A stretch of DNA of 64,000 nucleotides from Thermococcus stetteri (GTDB lineage: Archaea; Methanobacteriota_B; Thermococci; Thermococcales; Thermococcaceae). The stretch is taken from NCBI RefSeq assembly GCF_017873335.1, contig NZ_JAGGKB010000002.1, forward strand, positions 248,001 to 312,000. Reading direction: 5' to 3'. The translations under genes were made by a program, and so were the position numbers. Shown in pieces: positions 47,301-55,770 of the stretch (position 1 is its first letter; every line of letters starts with the position of its first letter). The notes under the pieces were generated by a model. The model made no database searches. It saw only the letters and a program-made list of their open reading frames with translations, and was not told the origin of the DNA.

Positions 47301-48654
47301 GGACGAGTGGGACGTTATTGGAGCCTTCTACGCTGATCCAACTACCTACTTCATCAGGTTCGGAATAACCCAGCCCGAGGATCCAAGCGCGGACCTCGAC
47401 CTGTACGTTTACTACTTCCCGACCTATGACGACCTCGTCAACTTCACCAACTACGTCGAGTACACCGACCAGATAGGGCCGACCAGTGACGAGGTCTTTG
47501 AGCAGTTCCGGCCAAAGTCCGGCTACTACCTCGTTATGGTCCACGGATACGACACAGTTGGCTACAACCCGATCCACTACCTCTTCTACTACCAGATCCT
47601 CAGCGACAACGGCGACGTGGACATGCAGACCGGCTCGTTCCTCTTCAAGAACGGCGGCACAGTCGACCTGAAGGCCAGGGTCGAGCTCGAGTCCAACGGA
47701 ACCTACTTGGGCATCGTCGGTCTCATCAACAACGACACCGGCGAAGCTATGACCTACGCCCCGATGATATTCCAGGTCGGAATGCCTGAGATGTCAATCG
47801 TGGTCTATCCTGAGGCCACCCTCGGAAAGCCGTCAAAGCTCATCATCAAGCTCATTGACCTCGCCACGATGGAGCCAATAAATGTCTCCGCCACCGTCAT
47901 CGTGAACGGCAGGGAGTATCACACCGACAACGGACAGGTCATCGTTGACTACGTCCCGCTCCATCTCGTTGAGACTCTCCAGATAAAGGCCACTAGTCCG
48001 TACTACCAGGACGCCTGCACCGAGGTCACCGTCAGGGCTAAGGAGCCGGTCGAGAAGGAGGTGTATTCACCGACCACCCTCGAGCCGTACGTGGCGGTTG
48101 GAGTCGGTGAGGTCACCGGAGTCACCACAGATAAGACCACACTCACGATAACCGCCAACGGGCTGAGCGGTGCGGAGGGCTACATCTTCGTCACTATGCC
48201 CGTTGATACCAGGTACATCAAGATAACTGGCGACCACGTCATCGACTACTACACCATCGAGGGCAAGAACGCGCTTTACGTTGTCATCAAGGTCAGGTAC
48301 GGCACTGCCCCCATAACGTTCAGGATAGAGTTCGTCTCACTTAGGCAGGTGATGCCAGGAATTAACTTCTTCTACTACTCAAGGTTCCTTAAGCTGAACC
48401 AGACCTTCACTGAGCTATACGAAAAGGCCCGTGAACTTGGTGTTGACAACCAGACTCTTCAGATGGCTCTCGAATATCAGAAGGCCGCAGAGCAGCTCTA
48501 CCAGGAGGGTCTTGAGGCTATGAACCCGAACTGTGAGACCAGTGGAATCTTCGCCTTCATGAAGTTCAGAGGGGCATACATCAGCATCAGAGATGCAATA
48601 AACATCCTTGAGACAGCGATCCAGAAGCTTGAGTCTGAATCCTCAGAGGGTTGA
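44329..48654 (+). CDS. Secreted pyrolysin-type subtilisin-like protease (S8)
   Basis: 1441 residues with signal peptide (RVLSLLIVAVMLLSAIPAA). The catalytic triad is Asp189 (VAVLDTGIDVG), His391 (GHGTHVSG) and Ser587 (GTSMATPHVSG). About 200 residues are inserted between Asp and His, as in pyrolysin/stetterlysin-type large subtilases; a propeptide-like region precedes. Beyond residue 640 lie several beta-rich domains and a helical C-terminal tail. It degrades extracellular protein to feed peptide fermentation. TATA ATATTTATATC and RBS GGAGGTGTCGCT precede ATG 44329. It contains a perfect 33-bp tandem duplication (47266-47331). Confidence 0.94.
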   Translation: MNRRVLSLLIVAVMLLSAIPAAVSVPAVTATPVQPTESPQQVAVEKPSNFIPGEVLQKEIQKVLESSGKTVRLIIAPEKDRAMEVYETLKRLGKIDPISKPELQFIVVEMPVSNVEKLAEIPGILHVWKDEMVKLQEPVSPEAGMDGVTPAVQDPKLPDMFMSVYKIHAYDTWINYGVLGDNVTVAVLDTGIDVGHPFLQVTLDGRPKIVDIYDASDEGIAQIYYATNVTENGTITVNMTVPVYWGFYAMYYGHEQITDYTMGTYYVGGINGSEYYLGLLPERYFDLNNLTSRPDDLMGDLNDVYPVLIVNQSGNFVAYIDFNLNNDFTDDQPIGLFTETGDYFQTPDTLVDIALAKVHIGDMSNPDNYLYTVPYGDGIGYAMFMWDAQGHGTHVSGTVAGVGLPTDPVFNGTYGVAPNAQLMEVKVLPGEFGFGATSWIINGMIYAASNGADVISMSLGGGGEINDGIESPENFYVNLLTDWFGVTFAIAAGNEGPTTNTVHAPGDSDLVITVGAFRSSLRWQIFYGVDGVADTVASFSSRGPRMDGLLDPDVIAPGEMIFSSLPLWYTVTNNDSYNYYGIWDGTSMATPHVSGAVALMISYAKQHNLTYDPIMIKRALELSAKPVNGTLIDQGFGLIQVDKAIEELEKLSQEPTTYIFAGTTYTSFKNPIEEPLIPISPAYVDSNGYFQNVFGFPYLYRGVYIRNEYPGSVPIYFYPMKYVEDYGLNYTTSEKTYKISTNVDWIIPNTNAVVAGNNTIGEFSINIDYSKLQKSGTYVGLVYIDDPDTSYIDGYIAVTVDIPVNFNGESHAALSDTALPGEAKHYFVKVPRGTKELRVTLRVPLDESGTPMGRTTLMIARPEGAVVAEYVPGYGFVGPGLPEYTWVIEDPEPGTWEITAYTSTFTKARTGYDTSQYEIEVSLASVSIEPELILNDVAQPSNVTVKATVSNNYGDFNATAIGYGVGRLDTAYAWVRNVSQDEWDVIGAFYQDEWDVIGAFYADPTTYFIRFGITQPEDPSADLDLYVYYFPTYDDLVNFTNYVEYTDQIGPTSDEVFEQFRPKSGYYLVMVHGYDTVGYNPIHYLFYYQILSDNGDVDMQTGSFLFKNGGTVDLKARVELESNGTYLGIVGLINNDTGEAMTYAPMIFQVGMPEMSIVVYPEATLGKPSKLIIKLIDLATMEPINVSATVIVNGREYHTDNGQVIVDYVPLHLVETLQIKATSPYYQDACTEVTVRAKEPVEKEVYSPTTLEPYVAVGVGEVTGVTTDKTTLTITANGLSGAEGYIFVTMPVDTRYIKITGDHVIDYYTIEGKNALYVVIKVRYGTAPITFRIEFVSLRQVMPGINFFYYSRFLKLNQTFTELYEKARELGVDNQTLQMALEYQKAAEQLYQEGLEAMNPNCETSGIFAFMKFRGAYISIRDAINILETAIQKLESESSEG
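47266..47331 (+). repeat. Exact 33-bp tandem duplication inside the protease gene
   Basis: Two identical adjacent 33-base copies (47266-47298 and 47299-47331) encode the 11 residues QDEWDVIGAFY twice, in frame. Zero divergence marks a very recent slip or copy event; the extra loop sits in a C-terminal beta domain, far from the active site. Confidence 0.95.
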
Positions 48655-48794
48655 AACCCCTCTTTCCCTTTCTCTCTGTTTTTCTTTTCGAAGGATAGAA
48701 GTTTATAGACAATTTTAGCATGCGATATTTCTTTTCTAGCTAAAACCTTATATACAGCCCTGTGTTATCTATCCTCGAGTGGGGGGTGATTATC

Positions 48795-49017
48795 ATGAGG
48801 AAAGCCTCTGTACTGATAGTGCTTGCTTTTATGTTGCTGTTGATAGCCCCGGCAGTCCACTCTGCGAGCGTTCCAGCGTTACGAGGCCATGAACCCGAAC
48901 TGTGAGACCAGTGGAATCTTCGCCTTCATGAAGTTCAGAGCGGCATACATCAGCATCAGAGATGCAATAAACATCCTTGAAACAGCTATAAGCAAGCTTG
49001 AAAACACCCGCTTGTGA
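48795..49017 (+). pseudogene. Recombined relic of a second subtilase-like gene
   Basis: TATA CTTATATAC and RBS GGGGGTGAT lead to ATG 48795, which encodes a complete signal peptide (KASVLIVLAFMLLLIAPAV). After about 30 codons the frame hits a near-identical copy of the 3' end of the protease gene (48886-48985 versus 48513-48612) but out of phase, stopping at 48903-48905. The other frame (48889-49017) encodes MNPNCETSGIFAFMKFRAA..., the same helical tail as the protease C-terminus. An ancestral tandem paralogue seems to have lost its whole middle. Confidence 0.75.
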
Positions 49018-49065
49018 GGTGGGTAGGCTTTTAAACTTCTCTCCATCTTTTCTCCCGGTGGTCAA

Positions 49066-49365
49066 ATGATATACGTGAAAGTTTATCGAGTTCAGGGGGA
49101 GGTTCTCCTTGCCGCCTGTGACGAGGAACTGCTTGGAAAGACGTTTAGGGAGGGGGAGCTGAAACTGGAGGTCAAGGAGCGCTTTTATAAGGGTGAGCTC
49201 GTCGAAGAAGACCGTCTGGAAGAGCTTCTGAACGAGGCAACGATAGCTAACTTAACGGGAGAACGCTGCGTTTCAAAGGCGATTGAGCTTGGATACGTAA
49301 ACCCGGAGAGGGTTCTCAGGATTCAGGGTGTCCCACACGCCCAAATGGCAAGGCTTTTCTTTTGA
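49066..49365 (+). CDS. DUF424 protein
   Basis: 99 residues, a compact alpha/beta protein widely conserved in archaea: MIYVKVYRVQGEVLLAACDEELLGK, a short helical region and ANLTGERCVSKAIELGYV near the C-terminus. No catalytic motif; function not established, although genomic context in archaea tends to be translation-related. The start ATG follows GGTGGTCAA. It is 47 bases upstream of the Nmd3-like gene, consistent with one transcript. Confidence 0.85.
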   Translation: MIYVKVYRVQGEVLLAACDEELLGKTFREGELKLEVKERFYKGELVEEDRLEELLNEATIANLTGERCVSKAIELGYVNPERVLRIQGVPHAQMARLFF

Positions 49366-49412
49366 GTTAGGTTTTTAACTTGCCTCTTGACACCAGTTCC
49401 GGTGAGAGATTA

Positions 49413-50600
49413 ATGAGCGAGAGGTTCTGCTACAGGTGCGGGATAAGCGAGCGAGAGGGTGGGCCTCTTATAGATGGCCTCTGTCAGGTGTGCTACCGAA
49501 AGGAAAACCCTGTCCTTCTCATTGAGGACGAAATAAACACCGAGCTCTGTCAAAACTGCGGGAGCTACAAAAAGAGGGGGGTTTGGGTTGACCCTCACAG
49601 CTACGAGCTGGAAGAACTCATCTTTGAGGTTGCTGAAAACGCCCTGCTTGAAGCCCTTGAAGATTCTCTCAGCGATAAAATCCGCGAGTACGAAGTTGTC
49701 TCGCCCGAGGAGCTTGAGGAGATTGAAGACCTGCCCGTTGGCAGGGCTGTTGTTGCTTTCGAGCCAGTGGATTATCACATAGAGTACTTTCCTGCAATAA
49801 TAACCTATGAAGTCCGCGTTAAGGCCAGAACTCACGAGCTCCAGAGAGAGCTACACGACGAGCGTATGAGGGTTACAGTCTACGTCCGCCAGACCGTCTG
49901 TCCGCGCTGTCAGAAGTTCCTCGGCGGCTATTTCGAGGCTATACTTCAGGTCAGGGCAGAGGACAGGCCCTTGACGGAGGAGGAAAGAAAGGCCATTGGG
50001 AAGCTCGTCGAGGAAAAAGTAGATGAGATAATGCGCAAGGACAGGATGGGCTTCATACAGGACACGATAGAAAAGGATGAGGGGTTGGACTTTTACATGG
50101 GATCAACAAGCGCCGCGAGGAAGCTGGCCCAGGCCATAAAAGAGCGCTTTGGCGGAAAGATAAGCGAGGCCTACGAACTCGTTGGTATGGACAGGCAGAC
50201 GAGCAGAGAGGTTTACCGGACGAGTGTCAGCGTCAGGATACCCAAGTTCCAGAGGGGGGACATAGTAACTGACAAGAGAGGAACAGTGTACGAAGTCGAG
50301 AGGGTCGATGGCAAGGGCATGACCCTCCGCAACCTCTCCACCGGGGAGAGCGAGCACAAGGACTGGAAGACCCTCGACAGGGAAGGAGTTGATACCGTCG
50401 AGCACGAGGAAAGCGAGGCCATGGTCACGAGCATAGGAAGGGATGAAGTTCAGCTCATGGACATGGAGAGCTATGAGACCTATGAAATTGAAAAGCCCGG
50501 TGTGGAGCTGACGGAGGGTGAGGTCTACCGGGTTGTCTCCGTGAAGGGGAGGCGGTACATACGCGGCCACAAGGGTGAGGTGTGGAAGTTAGTGGAATAG
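49413..50600 (+). CDS. Archaeal Nmd3-like zinc protein
   Basis: 395 residues. Two zinc ribbons near the N-terminus (CYRCG with CQVCY, and CQNCG with CPRCQKFLGGYFEAILQ) match the N-terminal part of eukaryotic Nmd3, the 60S export adaptor; archaeal homologues likely act in large-subunit assembly. The C-terminus is OB-like beta-rich (FQRGDIVTDKRGTVYEVERV). ATG 49413 follows GGTGAGAGATTA; an in-frame TTG at 49380 is less likely. Confidence 0.9.
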   Translation: MSERFCYRCGISEREGGPLIDGLCQVCYRKENPVLLIEDEINTELCQNCGSYKKRGVWVDPHSYELEELIFEVAENALLEALEDSLSDKIREYEVVSPEELEEIEDLPVGRAVVAFEPVDYHIEYFPAIITYEVRVKARTHELQRELHDERMRVTVYVRQTVCPRCQKFLGGYFEAILQVRAEDRPLTEEERKAIGKLVEEKVDEIMRKDRMGFIQDTIEKDEGLDFYMGSTSAARKLAQAIKERFGGKISEAYELVGMDRQTSREVYRTSVSVRIPKFQRGDIVTDKRGTVYEVERVDGKGMTLRNLSTGESEHKDWKTLDREGVDTVEHEESEAMVTSIGRDEVQLMDMESYETYEIEKPGVELTEGEVYRVVSVKGRRYIRGHKGEVWKLVE

Positions 50601-50733
50601 TGCAACTAGGCCTCCATGAAGAAAAATGTCGGAGCGTCTTGAGGAGTGGAGCTCCCGCTGGCTTTGTGGGACTTCCCTTTTCTGCCCACCAACATTTTTA
50701 ACCGAAGGTTTTGAACCTCTCTCGGTGATGGTG

Positions 50734-52062
50734 ATGGAGAGAAAGACCGTCATTGTTATAGGTGGTGGAGCGGCCGGAATGAGTGCTGCCTCGCGCGTCA
50801 AGAGACTTAAGCCCGAATGGGACGTCAAGGTCTTCGAGGCAACGGAGTGGGTCAGTCACGCTCCCTGCGGCATTCCCTACGTCGTTGAGGGCATCTCACC
50901 CAAGGAGAAGCTCATGCACTATCCTCCAGAGGTCTTCATCAAGAAGCGCGGTATAGACCTCCACCTGAGGGCAGAGGTAATCGAGGTCGAGCAGGGCAGA
51001 GTCAGGGTGAGAGAGGAGGATGGAGAGAAGACCTATGAGTGGGACTACCTCGTCTTCGCCAACGGCGCCTCGCCACAGGTTCCCACGATTGAGGGCATCG
51101 ACCTTCCGGGAGTCTTCACTGCAGACCTTCCGCCCGATGCGGTTGCGATAACAGAATACCTTGAGAAGAACCCTGTAGAAAACGTCGTCGTTATCGGAAC
51201 GGGATACATAGCAATAGAGATGGCCGAGGCCTTCGTCGAGAGGGGCAAGAACGTTATCCTCATTGGTAGGAGCGAGAGAATCCTCAGGAAGACCTTCGAT
51301 AGGGAGATAACTGACATAGTCGAGGAGAAGCTTAGAAGCCACCTCAACCTCCGCCTTGAGGAGGTCACGTTCCGTATTGAAGGAAAGGAGAGGGTTGAGA
51401 AGGTCATTACCGATGCCGGCGAGTACCCTGCTGACCTTGTAATATTGGCGACGGGGATAAAGCCCAATACCGAACTCGCCCGCCAGCTTGGGGTCAGGAT
51501 TGGGGAGACCGGCGCCATATGGACAAACGACAGGATGCAGACGAGCGTTGAGAACGTCTACGCCGCTGGAGACGTTGCCGAGACGAAGCACCTGATAACT
51601 GGCAGACGCGTGTGGATGCCCCTTGCCCCGGCTGGAAACAAGATGGGTTACGTGGCCGGAAGCAACATAGCGGGAAGGGAAATACACTTTCCCGGCGTTC
51701 TTGGGACGAGCGTAACTAAGTTCCTCTACCTTGAGATTGGAAAGACGGGTCTTACCGAGGCGGAGGCAATAAAAGAGGGCTACGATGTTAGGACTGCATT
51801 TATAAAGGCTGGAACGAGGCCCCATTACTATCCTGGCTCAAAGACGATATGGCTCAAGGGAGTCGTTGACAACGAGACCAACAAGCTCCTTGGAGTTCAG
51901 GCGGTCGGCGGCGAAATCCTTCCGAGGATAGATGCGGCCGCGGCAATGATTACGGCAGGCTTCACGACGAAAGACGTCTTCTTCACTGACCTGGCCTACG
52001 CACCACCGTTTGCGCCCGTCTGGGATCCACTCATAGTCCTCGCCAGAGTTCTCAAGTTCTGA
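50734..52062 (+). CDS. CoA-disulfide reductase / NAD(P)H oxidase-type flavoprotein
   Basis: 442 residues. FAD motif [18 protein letters not shown], a single redox Cys45 ([13 protein letters not shown]), an NAD(P) site ([20 protein letters not shown]) and [14 protein letters not shown] define the CoADR/Nox family. Pyrococcal relatives reduce CoA disulfide, sulfur compounds or oxygen. ATG 50734 follows GGTGATGGTG; TATA CATTTTTAACC is about 35 bases upstream; the longer frame to 50626 is rejected. It is cytosolic and likely protects against oxidants. Confidence 0.9.
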   Translation: MERKTVIVIGGGAAGMSAASRVKRLKPEWDVKVFEATEWVSHAPCGIPYVVEGISPKEKLMHYPPEVFIKKRGIDLHLRAEVIEVEQGRVRVREEDGEKTYEWDYLVFANGASPQVPTIEGIDLPGVFTADLPPDAVAITEYLEKNPVENVVVIGTGYIAIEMAEAFVERGKNVILIGRSERILRKTFDREITDIVEEKLRSHLNLRLEEVTFRIEGKERVEKVITDAGEYPADLVILATGIKPNTELARQLGVRIGETGAIWTNDRMQTSVENVYAAGDVAETKHLITGRRVWMPLAPAGNKMGYVAGSNIAGREIHFPGVLGTSVTKFLYLEIGKTGLTEAEAIKEGYDVRTAFIKAGTRPHYYPGSKTIWLKGVVDNETNKLLGVQAVGGEILPRIDAAAAMITAGFTTKDVFFTDLAYAPPFAPVWDPLIVLARVLKF

Positions 52063-52136
52063 GTTTCCTTTTGTTTATCTTTTCTACGCAGTATTAAGTG
52101 GAAAGCTTTAAAGTTAATAACGCCGCTTTTTCTTTG

Positions 52137-53584
52137 ATGTGCGAGTACACCTATGAGAACGGGAGAAAGTGCAGGTTAAAACCCTTAGAAGGCTCGAGGT
52201 ACTGCCCTCTCCACATCCCACGGGAAGAGGGGGAGGCACTCTACGGCGAAAGGCTGAAGGAGATTAAGAAAGAGGCCTTCGAGAAGAGACTGAAGGTAGG
52301 CCAGACCTATTTTGAGGGTGTTGACCTCTACGATGTCACGATAAAGGGGTTCACCGCTGAGGAGGTGCTTGTCTTCAAAAACTCCCGGGTTACAAACCTA
52401 ATCATGGATGCTTCCTCGGTTAGGGGTCTTATTCTGATCAACTCAAAGGTTGAGAGGGTGGTTATTTTTGAAAGCTCCCTTGAGACTATTTTCATAAAAA
52501 ACTCGACTATCTTCGGCCTCAATATTCTAAGGACGGACTTCTCCAGCCATATTTCGATAAGGGACTCAGAAGTCAAATACTTGATGATAAACTCAACGCA
52601 GTATACCCCTAAAGAGGAGGCGAGCGAGGAGAAGGCCTACGGGGAAACTGAGAGGATCGTTGGCAACATTGAGGTCTCGAACCTTACCGGCGTCAGGAGA
52701 ATAGGCATAAACACCCGCTACCCCCTTCTCAGGGACATCCTGAAGGAGCACGGGATAAATATATCTGAGAGCAGGGAGAAGAGCGTCAGGGCACGGAACC
52801 TGATAATCAGAGACGTTTCATTTGATGTGTCCCCCCGCTATAAGAGGAGGGTGAGGCTTACCGTTGCCGGCTTCCACGGCAGGCTACACCTCGAGAACAT
52901 TGAGGTTTTCGGCCACGTTGAGATTCGGCGGAGCTACCTGGCCTCTCCAGAGTTCGTGAACGTCAAGGTTAAGAGCAACTTGGTACTTAGGAGCACTTCA
53001 ATCCATACGGATTCCACATGGGGTATGACGGTTCTCCCCAACCTCCCGATAGAGCTAGAGGTAGATGGGTTTATCATAGTTGAGAACTGCAGGTTTAACA
53101 ACCCGCATGCCGAAGAGCTGTTCTACCGCCTCGCGAGGACTAGCTGGGAAAAGAGCGGAGACTTCGACAGAGCGGACGAGTACTATTACCTAGAGATGCT
53201 GGCGAAGAGAAAAGCCAAGCTCCAGTCTAGGAAGAGGGGTTTAAAGAGGATAATAAACAGGGCAGAAGTCTGGTTTGAGTGGCTATTCGCGGATTTGACG
53301 TGTAAGTATGGCACCGACTGGAAGAGGCCGATCCTCCTATGGTTAGGTGCCGTCAACGTCCTTTTCCCCTTCTGTTCTGGGCGACAAAGAGCGTTGAGGG
53401 CATCTCAAGCTCCCTGAGCTTCCTCGACTATGAGTACTTTAGCATCGTCACTGCCACGACCCTCGGCTACGGTGACTACCACCCCTTCGGCGTTGGCAGG
53501 GTCATAGCGTCCGTCGAGGCGCTCTTCGGAATGTTCATGTGGGCTGTCTTCCTCACGGTCTTTGCGAGGAAGTATATGAGATGA
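52137..53584 (+). pseudogene. Potassium-channel-like protein with beta-helix N-domain, broken by a 1-base frameshift
   Basis: One gene split by a frameshift near 53365. The first frame gives a Cys/His cluster (CEYTYENGRKC...YCPLH, possible zinc site), a beta-helix or pentapeptide-like region (LVFKNSRVTNLIMDASSV) and the first half of TM1. The second frame, from about 53365 to 53584, gives the end of TM1, the selectivity filter TATTLGYGDYHPFG and TM2. Restoring one C in the run CCCC (VLFP joined to LLFWATKS) makes one protein of about 482 residues. TATA AAGCTTTAAAG is about 30 bases before ATG 52137, implying leaderless mRNA. Sequencing error, phase variation or recent loss cannot be told apart. 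Confidence 0.82.
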
Positions 53585-53630
53585 GGGCAAGCTTTAAGCA
53601 CCCCACGTTCTACCCTTTCAGGGGATAGAC

Positions 53631-54776
53631 ATGAAGAAGTTTAGAGTCGGGTTTATAGTCAACCCGATAGCTGGGATGGGTGGTAGGGTAGCGCTGAAGG
53701 GAACAGATGGCGTTGTTGAGGAGGCCATAAGAAGAGGGGCAAGGCCGGTAGCGCCTGAAGTTGCCCGTCTGTTTTTGAGTGAGCTGAAGCACTACGAAGA
53801 GGCTGAGAGCTTTGAGTTCATAACTGGGCCCGGCCCCCTCGGTGAGGAGTACCTTAACGAAGCTGGGCTCCACTTTGATGTGATCAAGCACAGGGAAGTT
53901 GGATACCGCGAGGTTGAAGGCGTGAAAATTCCGGACACCACTGCCGAAGACACTAAAGTCCTCGCCCGTGAGATGCTTGGGAAAATTGACATCCTGGTCT
54001 TTGCCGGCGGCGACGGTACCGCGAGGGATGTCTATTCAGTGGTCGGGAAGAGAGTTCCGATCCTCGGCGTGCCGACTGGAGTTAAGATGTTCTCAGGTGT
54101 TTTCGCTGCCTCTCCGGAGAGCGCCGCCAGGCTTCTCATCGAGGTTGCCCACGGGAAGGCCAGGCTTGAAGAAAGGGACGTCATGGACCTCGACGAAGAT
54201 GCCTTCAGGAGGGACGAAGTCAGGCCCAAGCACTACGGAAAGGCACTGACGCCGGTTGTTGAGCTCCTCATCCAGGGTGCGAAGCAGCCTCAGAAGGTAG
54301 ACGAGAGCGAGACCCTTGAGGCCATAGCGGATGCGGTAACTGAGGAGATTCTGAACGAGGACGGAATTTACTTCCTCGGGGCCGGCTCAACGATAAAGAG
54401 GGTAAAGGATAGGCTGGGGATAAACGGGACACTGCTCGGGGTTGACGTCGTTGAAGTAAAGGACGGAAAAGCCAGGCTCCTCGTGAAAGACGCCGCCGAG
54501 AAAGACCTCCTCCGCTTTGCGGATAAGAACCCTAAGATAGTCGTTACGGTGATAGGCGGCCTCAACTTCCTCTTCGGCAGGGGTAACCAGCAGTTCTCAG
54601 CTGAAGTTTTGAGGAAGATCCCAAAGGAGAACATCATCGTCGTTGCCACTCCGTCGAAGGTTGAAAACGGTATTATCAGGGTGTACACGGGCGATAAAGA
54701 TGTTGACGAAAAGCTCAGGGGCTACATCAGAGTTAGGGTCTCGCCCTGGATGGAGAAGATGGTGAGAGTCCTCTAG
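53631..54776 (+). CDS. ATP-NAD kinase-like protein (COG3199-type)
   Basis: 381 residues. The kinase-fold nucleotide motif VFAGGDGTARDVY near residue 123 and FIVNPIAGMGGRVALKGTDG at the N-terminus match the NAD kinase/diacylglycerol kinase superfamily; the conserved GAGSTIKRVKDRLG follows. The true substrate of this branch is not settled. The start ATG follows GGGGATAGAC. It precedes the degenerate HerA-like gene, with a short gap of 47 bases. Confidence 0.85.
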   Translation: MKKFRVGFIVNPIAGMGGRVALKGTDGVVEEAIRRGARPVAPEVARLFLSELKHYEEAESFEFITGPGPLGEEYLNEAGLHFDVIKHREVGYREVEGVKIPDTTAEDTKVLAREMLGKIDILVFAGGDGTARDVYSVVGKRVPILGVPTGVKMFSGVFAASPESAARLLIEVAHGKARLEERDVMDLDEDAFRRDEVRPKHYGKALTPVVELLIQGAKQPQKVDESETLEAIADAVTEEILNEDGIYFLGAGSTIKRVKDRLGINGTLLGVDVVEVKDGKARLLVKDAAEKDLLRFADKNPKIVVTVIGGLNFLFGRGNQQFSAEVLRKIPKENIIVVATPSKVENGIIRVYTGDKDVDEKLRGYIRVRVSPWMEKMVRVL

Positions 54777-54823
54777 CGGAAGCCGTTTATATTTCTTTGC
54801 CGATTCTATCTTTGGTGAGCATG

Positions 54824-55732
54824 ATGAAGTACAGCAGAATAGCAGTCCGTTTGTTTGCTAATGAGGGAGAGGAGGTTTTCTACGACCCTGTCTACCACGG
54901 GAGGACACTCAAGGTCTTTGGTATGGACGAGTTCCCGGATAAGGCCGTTGGCTACTTTGTTGAAGCTTACAGGGAAAAGGGCTACTCGACGATAGTCTTT
55001 GATACGAAGGGAACCCAGCCGAGGGAGGGCTTTGACACAGTTCTTGAGATCGAGGACACGAAACCAAACGGACTCGACCCCATAAAGTTCGCCGTTGAGG
55101 GGTACTTCGACCCCTACACTGCAGCTACGATTGTCCAGACCGTTTATGGGCTGGACAGGGCGCTCACTGAGAGACTCTACTCCGACATTCTCTCAGGCAA
55201 AGTCGGGAGCGTCCCCGAGGCCCTCAAGGCGGGTGAGAAGTACTCTGAAGTAATAGCGGAGAGTTACTCTGCCATAGACCAGCTCCTGTACTCAGGTGAC
55301 GTCCCCCAGCTCGGGAACAGTGTTCTTGTGGACTTCGGGAAGGCCCACAGCATAACACTCGTTGGGACTGCTTTCCTCGTCCTCGCGGCGGCCATTGAGA
55401 AGAGGAGGAACGTAATGATCGTTCTGAACGACGCGGCAGTTTTGAGCTACACTTCGGCCGGTGGTGCCGGACTGCCACTCCTCACGAAGCCAATGCTGGG
55501 GAGGGTCACTGTTGTCGCCAGTGAATACGCCCTTGATTCACTTCTCAACTTGGCTGGTCCGGTGCTTCTCCTCTATCATGACCCGGACGTCCAGAGCGTG
55601 GTCTACGAAGCCAGTGGTGTCCCCTCCGGACCGATGAGGAAGCACGTTCAGAAGGGAGAGGGGGCGTTTATTTACAGGACGCCGGAAACTATAAACGTGG
55701 AAACGGGGCATTTCAGGGCCAAGGAGCAGTAA
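54824..55732 (+). CDS. HerA/FtsK-like ATPase homologue with degenerate Walker motifs
   Basis: 302 residues. The layout follows HerA-type ATPases: a strand and would-be P-loop (VFGMDEFPDKAVGYFVEAY) followed by GYSTIVFDTKGT, a GLDPIKFAVEGYFD segment, and later VLVDFGKAHS with VMIVLNDAAVL where Walker B would be. The P-loop lacks GxxGxGK[ST] and the Walker B acid pair is changed to Asn-Asp-Ala, so ATP hydrolysis is unlikely. ATG 54824 is preferred to 54821 by spacing to GGTGA. Resemblance is judged by eye; it may be a structural or regulatory partner. It follows the NAD-kinase-like gene. Confidence 0.5.
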   Translation: MKYSRIAVRLFANEGEEVFYDPVYHGRTLKVFGMDEFPDKAVGYFVEAYREKGYSTIVFDTKGTQPREGFDTVLEIEDTKPNGLDPIKFAVEGYFDPYTAATIVQTVYGLDRALTERLYSDILSGKVGSVPEALKAGEKYSEVIAESYSAIDQLLYSGDVPQLGNSVLVDFGKAHSITLVGTAFLVLAAAIEKRRNVMIVLNDAAVLSYTSAGGAGLPLLTKPMLGRVTVVASEYALDSLLNLAGPVLLLYHDPDVQSVVYEASGVPSGPMRKHVQKGEGAFIYRTPETINVETGHFRAKEQ

Positions 55733-55770
55733 CCTTTTTAACTCTCCTTTCTATTTTTACATTTTTCTTC

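Noticed and set aside
52137-53584. Two separate genes (beta-helix protein and short channel)
   Set aside because: The short frame has no RBS or promoter, begins inside the first, and TM1 is split exactly at the frame change; one broken gene is simpler.
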